Shown here piece after piece: positions 33,762 through 41,704 of a stretch of 64,000 nt of DNA. The stretch is from positions 1-64,000 of the forward strand of contig CALBDU010000076.1 in NCBI GenBank assembly GCA_937927335.1, read 5' to 3'. The stretch's first letter is position 1. Every line of letters starts with the position of its first letter. The notes beneath the pieces were generated by a model. The model saw only the letters and a list, made by a program, of their open reading frames with translations. It searched no databases and was not told the origin of the DNA. Position numbers and translations under genes: made by a program. Source of the DNA: an uncultured Clostridium sp. (lineage in GTDB: Bacteria > Bacillota > Clostridia > Clostridiales > Clostridiaceae).

Positions 33762-34793
33762 ATGTCAAAGGTATATTTTAGAGAGGTTAAATCATACAGC
33801 AATACTGAGGAAATTAATTCCGCGTCAGCAGAATTGCTGAAAACGGTGGTGGAAAGGGAAGCAGTGCAATTGCGAAGCTTCATACCCTTAAAGGTGCACC
33901 TGGGTGAAAAAGGTAATACTACATATATTGAACCGAAGAATTTTAATGGAATCATTGACTATTTAACGGATAATAAGATAACCACAGCCTTTATGGAGAC
34001 AAATGTGCTTTATAAGGGGCAGAGAAACAATAGGGAAAACCATCTTAAAACTGCCAGGGAGCATGGCTTCACCCGTATTCCTGTTATTATTGCAGACGGT
34101 GACACAGGTGAGGATTATGACCTCGTTGAAATCAACCAGAAAAATATTAAAAGCTGTAAGATTGCCAAAGGTATAACCGAAGAAAAGCAGTTAATTGTGC
34201 TGAGCCATTTTAAAGGTCATGCACTGGCTGGGTTTGGAGGCGCTGTAAAACAGCTGGCCATGGGGTGCGCTTCCAAGGGGGGAAAGCTGGAGCAGCATGC
34301 TAACTCAATTCCTAAAATAAGCAGTTTAAAATGCAAGGCTTGCAGGGCATGTGCTGTAAGATGTCCGGAAAATGCAATAAAAGTTGATAAAAAGGCAAGG
34401 ATTGATAAAAGCAAATGTGTGGGCTGCGCGTCCTGTATGGCAGTATGTCCTTATAATGCCATATCCAACAGCTGGATGGCCTCCCTGACCAGGGGCTTCA
34501 ACGAAAGGCTTGCAGAATACGCATTGGGGGCTTCGAAAGAAAAAGATAACATATATATATCCTTTGCTTTAAATATCACTAAAAACTGCGACTGTGAAGG
34601 CCATGCCATGAAACCCATGGCTCGGGACATAGGGATATTTGCCTCCATAGACCCTGTGGCTATTGATCAGGCTTGTATCGATGTGCTCAACAGGAATGAA
34701 GGCAGAAGAGTCATAAGCCGAGGGCTCTATACCCTGGAGTACGGGGAAAAAATCGGCCTTGGCAGCAGGAAATATGAGTTAATAAAGATTTAA
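33762..34793 (+). CDS. DUF362 domain protein with two 4Fe-4S clusters
   Basis: A 343-residue protein. DUF362 blocks flank an inserted bacterial ferredoxin domain with two Cys groups, CKACRACAVRCPENAI and CVGCASCMAVCPYNAI. The DUF362 features include VLSHFKGHALAGFGGAVKQLAMGCASKGGK and the late VAIDQACIDVLNR. The family is frequent in anaerobes and is probably an electron-transfer or metal-handling protein, but no reaction is proven. It follows the inositol monophosphatase gene closely and precedes the XRE-cupin regulator, which has its own promoter. Confidence 0.85.
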   Translation: MSKVYFREVKSYSNTEEINSASAELLKTVVEREAVQLRSFIPLKVHLGEKGNTTYIEPKNFNGIIDYLTDNKITTAFMETNVLYKGQRNNRENHLKTAREHGFTRIPVIIADGDTGEDYDLVEINQKNIKSCKIAKGITEEKQLIVLSHFKGHALAGFGGAVKQLAMGCASKGGKLEQHANSIPKISSLKCKACRACAVRCPENAIKVDKKARIDKSKCVGCASCMAVCPYNAISNSWMASLTRGFNERLAEYALGASKEKDNIYISFALNITKNCDCEGHAMKPMARDIGIFASIDPVAIDQACIDVLNRNEGRRVISRGLYTLEYGEKIGLGSRKYELIKI

Positions 34794-34805
34794 GGACCAT
34801 ATCTA

Positions 34806-34834
34806 TTGACAGCAATATGACGGTATGTTATATT
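34806..34834 (+). promoter_or_regulatory. Promoter of the XRE-cupin regulator gene
   Basis: TTGACA (34806-34811) and TATATT (34829-34834) with a 17-base spacer. Further down, TGAAAACGATTAGA (34865-34878) is a weak cre-like sequence. Confidence 0.6.
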
Positions 34835-34888
34835 TTTCTTAAAGATGTTATAACGCACAAAACTTGAAAACGATTAGAAGGTGAAATT

Positions 34889-35437
34889 ATGACTGATCCA
34901 ACCTCCAATATAGGCTCTGTTCTAAAAAGGGTAAGATTTGAAAGAGGCCTGACCCTTGAGGAAACTTCCAATCTCACCGGAGTGAGCAAGGCAATGCTTG
35001 GGCAGATTGAAAGAGGTGAATCAAACCCAACAATATCTGTGCTATGGAAGATTTCTGCCGGCCTTAAGATATCCTTTTCAGAAATACTGGGCAGTGAGGA
35101 AAGTAATTATGAGGCTGTTTCCATTGATAAAATTAAGCCGGTATATGAATCTGACGGCAAAATGATTTTATATGATGTATTTCCTTTTAACCCGCTGTCA
35201 GGCTTTGAATATTTTTATATCAAGCTTCTGCCGGGAGCCCATCATACATCTCCTCCGCACCAAAGCTCTACAGAAGAATATATTGTTGTTACAGAAGGTA
35301 CTCTTTCCATGACTGTGGGAGAGCAGGCTTTTGAGCTGGCTGCACCGGCTGCTTTAAAATTCAACTCCAATGTGGTGCATATATACAGCAACCCCTATGA
35401 CAAACCGGTGATACTTCAAAGTATTGTTAAATATTAA
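34889..35437 (+). CDS. XRE-family regulator with cupin sensor domain
   Basis: A 182-residue regulator. An N-terminal helix-turn-helix (LTLEETSNLTGVSKAMLGQIERGESNPTISVL as the core region) is joined to a cupin_2 domain at about residues 95-180 with PGAHHTSPPHQSSTEEYIVV and TLSMTVG. PuuR/SutR-like proteins of this layout sense small molecules through the cupin barrel. It ends just before a terminator and directly precedes the glycyl radical enzyme operon, so it is its likely regulator. Two GTTAAAACA repeats upstream of that operon are possible targets. Confidence 0.85.
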   Translation: MTDPTSNIGSVLKRVRFERGLTLEETSNLTGVSKAMLGQIERGESNPTISVLWKISAGLKISFSEILGSEESNYEAVSIDKIKPVYESDGKMILYDVFPFNPLSGFEYFYIKLLPGAHHTSPPHQSSTEEYIVVTEGTLSMTVGEQAFELAAPAALKFNSNVVHIYSNPYDKPVILQSIVKY

Positions 35438-35439
35438 AT

Positions 35440-35464
35440 CCAGAATTCACATTCTGGTTTTTTT
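35440..35464 (+). terminator. Terminator after the XRE-cupin regulator gene
   Basis: CCAGAAT (35440-35446) pairs with ATTCTGG (35451-35457), followed by seven T. Confidence 0.8.
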
Positions 35465-35479
35465 ATAAAAAGGCTGTAC

Positions 35480-35507
35480 GTTAAAACAAACAAATTATGT
35501 TAAAACA
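35480..35507 (+). promoter_or_regulatory. Direct repeats upstream of the glycyl radical enzyme gene
   Basis: GTTAAAACA occurs at 35480-35488 and 35499-35507, 19 bases apart on the same face of the helix. They lie just before the ribosome binding site and could be operator half sites for the neighbouring XRE-cupin protein. Confidence 0.35.
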
Positions 35508-35528
35508 TATTCTGAAAGGAGATTTATT

Positions 35529-37898
35529 ATGATTACTGAAAGAATTGAATCAGCAAGACAGAATTATATTAATGCGAAACCGGCTATTTCTTATGAAAGG
35601 GCAAGGATATGGACAGAATCTCACAAAAAAACTGAAGGTATGGCAGTGGCTATCAGAAGGGCAAGGGCTTTTAAAGACACCTGTGAACAGATAGATGTTA
35701 ATATTTACGAAGGTGAGCTTGTTGTAGGCGCCACAGGGGAGTTTAGAAAATGCGGCATATTAACTCCTGAATTTTCATGGACATGGGTTGACAAGGAAAT
35801 GGACAACTTTGACAAAAGGGTGCAGGACCCATATGTTATGACTGATGAACAGAGGGATTATGTGAGAAAAAATATATTCCCCTACTGGAAGGGCAAATCA
35901 CTGGAGGAGGCATTTTTGGCACAGATATCACCAGAAACTGCGAAGGTTGCTGTGGATACAGGCTTTGTTGATAATGATTCAAAGTGGAGACAGGCAGTAG
36001 GAGAGATAACTCCGGACTACCAGGATGTACTGTTTAAAAAAGGCTTTGGGGGAATAATTAAGGAAGCAAAGGAGCATTTATCAAAGCTTTCAGTAACAAA
36101 CCCTGAGGATTTGAAGAAAATAGATTTCTATAAGTCTGTAATTTTGACCTCAGAAGGCATAATCATATTAGCAAACAGATATTCCGCCAAGGCAAAGGAA
36201 ATGGCTGCAGTGGAGACTGATGCAAGGAGGAAGGAAGAGCTGCTTAAAATTGCGGATATCTGCAGCAGAATCCCGGAAAATCCTCCTGCAACCTTCTATG
36301 AAGCCACACAGTTCCTTTGGTTCACACAGCTTGGAGGGATTTTGTCAGAGAATCCATTAGCCCTTAATGTTGGAAGGTTTGACCAGTTTATGTACCCTTA
36401 CTATAAATCAGATATAGAAAAGGGAATTATGAATAAGGAGCAAATCCAGGAGCTTATTGAATCATTATGGCTTAAGCTTTCAGAATGGGTTTGGACAATA
36501 TCAGCAAATACAGCAGAGTTCTTTGCAGGCTATAATCAGTTCCAAAACCTTACAGTTGGTGGAAAAACCAGAGAAGGCAAGGATGCCACCAACGAATTGT
36601 CCTACATGGCCCTTAAGGCTACAGAGGAAGTAAAGACTCACCAGCCAGGACTCAGCGTAAGAATTCATCAGGATTGTCCTCCTGAATTCCTGGATGCAGT
36701 AACTTATTTAGTTAGCAAGGGTACAGGCTTCCCTGCAATCCACAGTGACAGTGCTGGCTACCAGATGCTTATCAATGCAGGCTATGAGCCAGAGGATGCA
36801 AGGGACTGGAACAACTGCGGCTGCGTAGTGCCTCACTTCAGAAAGACCGGTGAATGGACATCAGCTGTTAATATCAACTTCACTGCAGCGCTGGAATTTG
36901 CCTTGAATCAGGGAAAGAGCAGGCTCACTGGAGAAAAAATCGGCCTTGAAGAGAAAAATCCTTCAGGCTTCAAATCCTATGAAGAGGTTGAGGAAGCGTT
37001 CTACAAACAGTTCAGCTATCTTATTGAGCAGTCAATTATTGTATCCCTGGCAGCACAGAGGCTCCATAAAGAAATGGTTCCAAGGCCATTCCTGTCCTCC
37101 TGCATTGAGCAGTGCATGACTGATGGAGTGGATCTGGTGGATGCAGGTGCAAAATACAACCTGGGACCAGTGCTTACAGGAATAGGCCTTGCAGTAAGCT
37201 CAAATTCACTGGCTGTAATAAGAAAGTTAGTGTTTGAAGACAAGGTAACTGACATGGAAACACTTATAAAGGCTCTGGATGCAAACTGGGAAGGCTATGA
37301 GGAACTGAGACAGCTGGCAATTTCTGTGCCTAAGTATGGAAATGACGTAGACTATGTAGATGATATAGCAATAAAAATGGCAAACTTCTACTATAAGGAA
37401 GGCCATAAATATAAAGATATAAATGGAAACAACTTTAATACAGCCTTTATGGGAATCTCAAACTATCTTCCAACAGGAAAGGTTGTAGGCGCAACACCTT
37501 GCGGAAGAAAAGCAAAAGAACCATTATCAGAAGGAGTATCACCTTTTGCAGGCTCTGATACATCCACTCCTTTAGCAGCAATGCGCTCTGCAGCTAAATT
37601 AAATCAGGATGTACATTCTGGTGGAACTTTGCTTAACCTGAGATTGAATGAGGATTTGGTAAACACCAAACGAGGACAGAGCAATCTGGGCTCCATGATC
37701 CAGACCTTTTTCTCACTGGGGGCCTTCCACGTTCAGTTTAATACAATATCCACTGAAACCCTGAGAAAGGCACAGGCAAACCCTGAAAACTACAAGGATC
37801 TGCTTGTAAGGGTTGCAGGCTACAGCACACAGTTTGTAAACCTGTCAAGATCCATGCAGGATGCTATCATAGCCAGGACAGCACACGAAAAGTATTAA
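35529..37898 (+). CDS. Glycyl radical enzyme of unassigned substrate
   Basis: A 789-residue glycyl radical enzyme, about the length of glycerol/propanediol dehydratases. The radical Gly is G764 in RVAGYSTQF. The catalytic loop reads DWNNCGCVVPHF, giving C432 as the thiyl Cys. Eliminases and decarboxylases of this superfamily (choline, glycerol, hydroxyproline, hydroxyphenylacetate) have Cys-x-Glu here; this protein has V434 instead of Glu and an extra Cys, C430. A Gly-His-x-x-Pro-x-Tyr motif common in such enzymes reads GEITPDY (158-164), so that His is also lost. The reaction is therefore not assignable by motif. It is followed 28 bases later by its activase and preceded by a cupin regulator gene. 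No microcompartment or downstream enzyme genes are adjacent. Confidence 0.9.
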   Translation: MITERIESARQNYINAKPAISYERARIWTESHKKTEGMAVAIRRARAFKDTCEQIDVNIYEGELVVGATGEFRKCGILTPEFSWTWVDKEMDNFDKRVQDPYVMTDEQRDYVRKNIFPYWKGKSLEEAFLAQISPETAKVAVDTGFVDNDSKWRQAVGEITPDYQDVLFKKGFGGIIKEAKEHLSKLSVTNPEDLKKIDFYKSVILTSEGIIILANRYSAKAKEMAAVETDARRKEELLKIADICSRIPENPPATFYEATQFLWFTQLGGILSENPLALNVGRFDQFMYPYYKSDIEKGIMNKEQIQELIESLWLKLSEWVWTISANTAEFFAGYNQFQNLTVGGKTREGKDATNELSYMALKATEEVKTHQPGLSVRIHQDCPPEFLDAVTYLVSKGTGFPAIHSDSAGYQMLINAGYEPEDARDWNNCGCVVPHFRKTGEWTSAVNINFTAALEFALNQGKSRLTGEKIGLEEKNPSGFKSYEEVEEAFYKQFSYLIEQSIIVSLAAQRLHKEMVPRPFLSSCIEQCMTDGVDLVDAGAKYNLGPVLTGIGLAVSSNSLAVIRKLVFEDKVTDMETLIKALDANWEGYEELRQLAISVPKYGNDVDYVDDIAIKMANFYYKEGHKYKDINGNNFNTAFMGISNYLPTGKVVGATPCGRKAKEPLSEGVSPFAGSDTSTPLAAMRSAAKLNQDVHSGGTLLNLRLNEDLVNTKRGQSNLGSMIQTFFSLGAFHVQFNTISTETLRKAQANPENYKDLLVRVAGYSTQFVNLSRSMQDAIIARTAHEKY

Positions 37899-37926
37899 AA
37901 TATAATTCCGGGAGGATGGTAAGTAA

Positions 37927-38832
37927 ATGAATGCAAGTTGTGGAAGCTTTATGGAATTGCAAAATTTTTCAGTAAATGATGGTGACGGCATAAGGACAAT
38001 AGTATTCTTTGCAGGCTGTCCTCTCCGGTGTAAGTGGTGCTCTAACCCCGAAAGCTGGACGGCAGAAAACAACACTGCCTTTTACGAAAAAACCTGCATT
38101 GGCTGCGGCAGATGCGTCAAGGTTTGCCCTGAAGGCATAGGTATTAACCTTAATGCAAAAGGGGAGAGGGACATATGTACCTCTTGCGGAAAATGCACCG
38201 AAGTATGTCCTACCGGCAGCAGAAAAAGGCTGGTGTTTTCAAACAGCGTAAAGGAAATAATGAGCTTTATTGATAAGCAGAAGATATTCTACAGATATTC
38301 CAAGGGAGGAGTAACCTTTTCCGGTGGTGAAGCAACAATGCAGCAGGATATGCTGAGGGAGCTGGTAAATTGCTTTTATGACCAGGCATTAGACATGGCT
38401 ATTGAAACCTCAGGGTACTTTGATTTTGATGAAGTTAAGGATATATTAGGAAAGCTGAATCTCATATTTGTGGATTTAAAGCATATGGACAGCAGCAGCC
38501 ATAAATTTTTTACTGGTGTTGGAAATGAAAGGATACTGGCCAATATAGCAAGGCTTGGTGAACTTGAGGTACCGGTAGTAATAAGAATTCCTGTTATCAA
38601 GGGCGTAAATTCGGATGTGGAAAACATAAGGAATACAGCCCGGTTTGTTAAGGAAAACCTCCCAAATCCAAAGCTGGAGCTGCTGCCCTACCATACATTG
38701 GGATATGGTAAATATGAGGCACTGGGGCTTGATAAGCCATCGGAAAGCTTCGGGACGCCTTCCAAGGAAGAACTGGATGAGCTCTGTGAAGTTATCAAAG
38801 CTGAAGGTGTGGAAATAGTAAGCTACAGATAA
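37927..38832 (+). CDS. Glycyl radical enzyme activating enzyme (radical SAM)
   Basis: A 301-residue radical SAM protein that would install the glycyl radical on the enzyme encoded just upstream. The SAM cluster motif is CPLRCKWC (CX3CX2C) near residue 36. A ferredoxin-like insert with two further clusters follows: CIGCGRCVKVCPEG and CTSCGKCTEVCPTG. This insert occurs in activases of dehydratase/decarboxylase-type glycyl radical enzymes but not in the pyruvate formate-lyase activase. GGGAGG stands before the ATG. Its downstream neighbour is convergent. Confidence 0.92.
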   Translation: MNASCGSFMELQNFSVNDGDGIRTIVFFAGCPLRCKWCSNPESWTAENNTAFYEKTCIGCGRCVKVCPEGIGINLNAKGERDICTSCGKCTEVCPTGSRKRLVFSNSVKEIMSFIDKQKIFYRYSKGGVTFSGGEATMQQDMLRELVNCFYDQALDMAIETSGYFDFDEVKDILGKLNLIFVDLKHMDSSSHKFFTGVGNERILANIARLGELEVPVVIRIPVIKGVNSDVENIRNTARFVKENLPNPKLELLPYHTLGYGKYEALGLDKPSESFGTPSKEELDELCEVIKAEGVEIVSYR

Positions 38833-38851
38833 AAGTGTTGCAATTTAATGC

Positions 38852-38893
38852 GAACCCCAAATGTTAGACAATGAAGTCTGATATTTGGGGTTC
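38852..38893. terminator. Long hairpin between convergent genes
   Basis: GAACCCCAAAT (38852-38862) is the exact complement of ATTTGGGGTTC (38883-38893); pairing extends inward through TTAGAC/GTCTGAT with mismatches. There is no T-run. The sequence resembles part of 60237-60275 and terminal sequences of IS3-type elements, so it may be an element relic that serves as terminator. Confidence 0.5.
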
Positions 38894-38896
38894 AGT

Positions 38897-39601
38897 TCAA
38901 TTAACTGCTTCGCTTTTTTCACTGCTTTCAATGTTCTGATCATGAGGGCTTTGAACCTTTTTACTGAACAGCATTTTGTAAGTACAGTCCAGTGTTTCAT
39001 GCTTTACAGCTTTTGCATCAAATTTTAGCAGCTTAAAGGTAGTTTGTATGCAAAAACCGATAGAAAATGCAGAAATGATTGTTCCAATTCCAACCATACC
39101 TCCAAGCCACCAGCCTGCGAGCACCGCCATTAACTCAATTGCACCACGGCACAGGCCTATAGGCATCCCTGTTTTTCTGGTTAGGGCCACCATGAGGCTG
39201 TCTCTGGGGCCGGCACCAAAACCAGAACCAATATACCAGTAGGAAGCAAGGGAAATAATAAAAAGCCCTGAAACAAGCATAGGAATTCCTAAAGCCATGC
39301 TGTTTGCTATCGGCAGAATGTTAAAGTCAAGAATAATGTCCAGGAATATTCCGATTAGCACCATATTCAAAATAGTTCCCAAGCCCAGCTTTTCACCAAG
39401 GAATAGTGAAGCCAAACCGATAATTACACCTGTAAGAATTGAAGCAGTGCCAATGGTTATTCCGGCTGTTTTTGATAATCCCACGTGAAAAACCTCCCAA
39501 GGGGCGTAGCCAATATGTGCATTAAGTGTAACAACTATCCCCAGTGCATAAAGGAATAGTCCCCATATTAACCGCACCAGACGGGTTAAGAATTGTTTCA
39601 T
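38897..39601 (-). CDS. YczE/YyaS/YitT-like membrane protein
   Basis: A 234-residue membrane protein with about five to six hydrophobic segments and the family motifs LFLYALGIVVTLNAHIGYAPW, GFGAGPRDSLMVALTR and IGTIISAFSIGF. Its transport or other role is not established. I start at the Met encoded at 39601, preceded by AAGGAG; a longer frame lacks such a site and would run over the shared control region. It is divergent from a MocR-type regulator gene. That regulator/YczE pairing is known in other Firmicutes and actinobacteria, where the regulator is called YczR. Confidence 0.85.
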   Translation of the reverse strand: MKQFLTRLVRLIWGLFLYALGIVVTLNAHIGYAPWEVFHVGLSKTAGITIGTASILTGVIIGLASLFLGEKLGLGTILNMVLIGIFLDIILDFNILPIANSMALGIPMLVSGLFIISLASYWYIGSGFGAGPRDSLMVALTRKTGMPIGLCRGAIELMAVLAGWWLGGMVGIGTIISAFSIGFCIQTTFKLLKFDAKAVKHETLDCTYKMLFSKKVQSPHDQNIESSEKSEAVN

Positions 39602-39618
39602 AAAAAAACTCCTTTCAT

Positions 39619-39751
39619 ATTGTATGACTAAAATACATATGATATACTGATTGTGTGTCATACAATTAGTATATATTAATAAAAAATGTCATATATCTTA
39701 ATTATAATAGCGCATATATCAAAGTCAATAGAACACTGTTTGTCATACAAT
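39619..39751. promoter_or_regulatory. Shared control region with repeated GTCATACAAT boxes
   Basis: GTCATACAAT occurs at 39657-39666 and 39742-39751, its reverse complement ATTGTATGAC at 39619-39628, and a degenerate copy near 39688. They span the divergent yczE-like/MocR intergenic region. MocR regulators typically bind such direct repeats plus one inverted copy. Confidence 0.7.
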
Positions 39752-39769
39752 TTACTGGAGGAATGTTTA

Positions 39770-41146
39770 ATGTGGAATCCTAAAGTTATAGATACTGATA
39801 AAGTGCTGTATGTGGCAATTGCTGATGCCATCGAGAGAGATATATCTCTTGGAATTCTTAAACCAAACGAAAAAATGCCTCCTCAGAGACGTCTGGCAGA
39901 GATTATAGGTGTTAATTTAACCACTATTACAAGGGCATACAGGGAAGCTGAAAAAAGAGGACTTGTTTCAGGTGCTGTGGGAAGTGGTACATATGTAATG
40001 AAGAGCAGCGGCAGCAGCAATTTACCTGACGTTTTGGATAGCAGGGATGAAATACTGGAATTTGGTTTGGTAGGTTCTTTAAAAGTGGAGGGATATAGCT
40101 TAGCTAATGTTATAAAAGCTGCTCTGGAAGATGATGTAATGGATTCGCTGTCAGGCTATGTGCAAAGTCAGGGACTTCTAAGGCATAGGGAGGCTGCAGC
40201 AGTATGGGTAAGGCAATATGGCCTGGAGGCTGCTTTGGAGAACATGGTTATTTGTACAGGAGCTACCCATGCTTTTAACTGCTGCCTTCTTGGGCTTTTT
40301 GAGCCTGAGGACAGAATTGCAGTGGATGCACTTACCTTCACTGGTTTCAAAGAAGCAGCAGTATTAAATCATATAAAGCTTGAGCCTGTTGCCATGGATG
40401 AACAGGGAATGATTCCAGAGAGTCTGGAAAACCTTTGTAGAAAGCACAAGATAAAGGGGATCTATCTTATGCCAAATATGCAAAATCCCACTGCTACAGT
40501 TATGTCACCGGATAGAAAGAGTGCAATTGCTGATATTATATTAAAGTATGACCTTATACTTATTGAAGATGATATATACAATTTTACAAATCTTAAGGGA
40601 CGCACTGCCTTAAGCAGTCTGGTGCCTGAAAATGGGATATTTATATGCGGCATTTCAAAAGCATTATTTCCCGGCCTTAGAATAGCCTTTACACGGGTGC
40701 CAGAAAGATTTTTATATAAATTTACCCGGGCAGTGGCAAATACAGTATGGATGGCACCGCCCATCAGCGCAGAGCTTGTAACAAGGCTGATTGAAATGGG
40801 CATTGCTGAGAAAATAGTAAATAAGAAAAAACATATAATAGCCCATAGACTGGATTTAGCAAGGGGAATTTTAAAAGATTTTAGTTTTCAGGCAGCGGAA
40901 GGCAGTATGTTTTTATGGCTTAATTTACCTGAATGGTGGAATTATGCTGATTTTGAAAATATCCTGCTTCTGAATAGAGTAAGAGTAATACCAGCAGATA
41001 AGTTTTATGTGGGAACCCAGACCCCGCCAAATGCTGTGAGGATTTCACTAGGCGCTGTAAAGGATGATGAAGAGCTGGTTAATGGGTTGAATATCCTGGT
41101 TCGAATTTTGAAGCAGCATCCTATTCCTGAATCACCTGTAATGTAA
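39770..41146 (+). CDS. MocR-family regulator (GntR helix-turn-helix fused to aminotransferase)
   Basis: A 458-residue protein. A winged-helix GntR domain covers about 1-75 (MPPQRRLAEIIGVNLTTITRAYREAEKRGL), and a fold-type I aminotransferase-like domain fills the rest, with the PLP Lys in ICGISKALFPGLRIAF. MocR proteins bind PLP or its Schiff base with an amine as effector. ATG 39770 follows GGAGG closely; upstream in-frame codons overlap the control boxes and have no such site. The divergent membrane protein gene is its likely target. Effector unknown. Confidence 0.87.
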   Translation: MWNPKVIDTDKVLYVAIADAIERDISLGILKPNEKMPPQRRLAEIIGVNLTTITRAYREAEKRGLVSGAVGSGTYVMKSSGSSNLPDVLDSRDEILEFGLVGSLKVEGYSLANVIKAALEDDVMDSLSGYVQSQGLLRHREAAAVWVRQYGLEAALENMVICTGATHAFNCCLLGLFEPEDRIAVDALTFTGFKEAAVLNHIKLEPVAMDEQGMIPESLENLCRKHKIKGIYLMPNMQNPTATVMSPDRKSAIADIILKYDLILIEDDIYNFTNLKGRTALSSLVPENGIFICGISKALFPGLRIAFTRVPERFLYKFTRAVANTVWMAPPISAELVTRLIEMGIAEKIVNKKKHIIAHRLDLARGILKDFSFQAAEGSMFLWLNLPEWWNYADFENILLLNRVRVIPADKFYVGTQTPPNAVRISLGAVKDDEELVNGLNILVRILKQHPIPESPVM

Positions 41147-41270
41147 ATTAAATAATTAAGACAGCATTTATGTAGATATTGTGCAGTAAAGTATTACTTA
41201 AATGCCATAAAAATTTCTTTCCATGGATTATATTTATGGTGAGCATACATTCAAAAGGGGGAATAAATCA

Positions 41271-41597
41271 ATGGAGTATATATTCTTAGCAGTTGCCATA
41301 GTGTTTGAACTTGTTGGCACAACCTTCTTAAAGTATTCCACTGGGTTTACAAAGCTGATGCCTTCCATAATAAGCATCACAGCCTATATAATATGTTTTT
41401 TCTTTTTTTCCAAATCCTTGTCTAATATTAATTTAAGTGTGGCCTACGCCACCTGGTCGGCTCTGGGACTTATAGTAACCACCCTGATTTCGGTTTTTAT
41501 CTTCAGGGAGGGCATTACACCAGCGGGCATTGCCGCTGTTTCAATGATAGTTATTGGAGTGGTGGTATTAAATCTTTATGGAACTCCTATAAATTAA
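41271..41597 (+). CDS. Small multidrug resistance (SMR) family transporter
   Basis: A 108-residue protein with four hydrophobic helices. The conserved membrane Glu lies in AIVFELVGTTFLKYS (helix 1), and helix 3 contains the typical LSVAYATWSALGLI. Such proteins act as dimers exporting cationic drugs, guanidinium or polyamines by proton antiport. ATG 41271 is preceded by AAAGGGGG; an in-frame start at 41223 lies further upstream without such a site. A single SMR gene here suggests a homodimer. Confidence 0.88.
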   Translation: MEYIFLAVAIVFELVGTTFLKYSTGFTKLMPSIISITAYIICFFFFSKSLSNINLSVAYATWSALGLIVTTLISVFIFREGITPAGIAAVSMIVIGVVVLNLYGTPIN

Positions 41598-41605
41598 TAT
41601 CAATT

Positions 41606-41634
41606 ATCCCGGGTGAAAACCTGGGATTTTTTTC
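41606..41634 (+). terminator. Terminator after the SMR gene
   Basis: ATCCCGGGT (41606-41614) pairs with ACCTGGGAT (41619-41627) around a GAAA tetraloop, with one G-T pair, followed by seven T. Confidence 0.85.
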
Positions 41635-41690
41635 TTGACATTAATAATGATTATAGTAAAATAAGCATATGATTATAAAATAAGCAAATG
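41635..41690 (+). promoter_or_regulatory. Promoter of psuKG with tandem repeats
   Basis: TTGACA (41635-41640) and TAAAAT (41657-41662) with a 16-base spacer. Two copies of a roughly 20-base unit, GATTATA(GT)AAAATAAGCA, lie at 41649-41667 and 41671-41686, overlapping the -10 box and the expected transcript start. They could be the operator of PsuK's own HTH domain. Confidence 0.6.
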
Positions 41691-41704
41691 TAAAGGAGGA
41701 CGCT

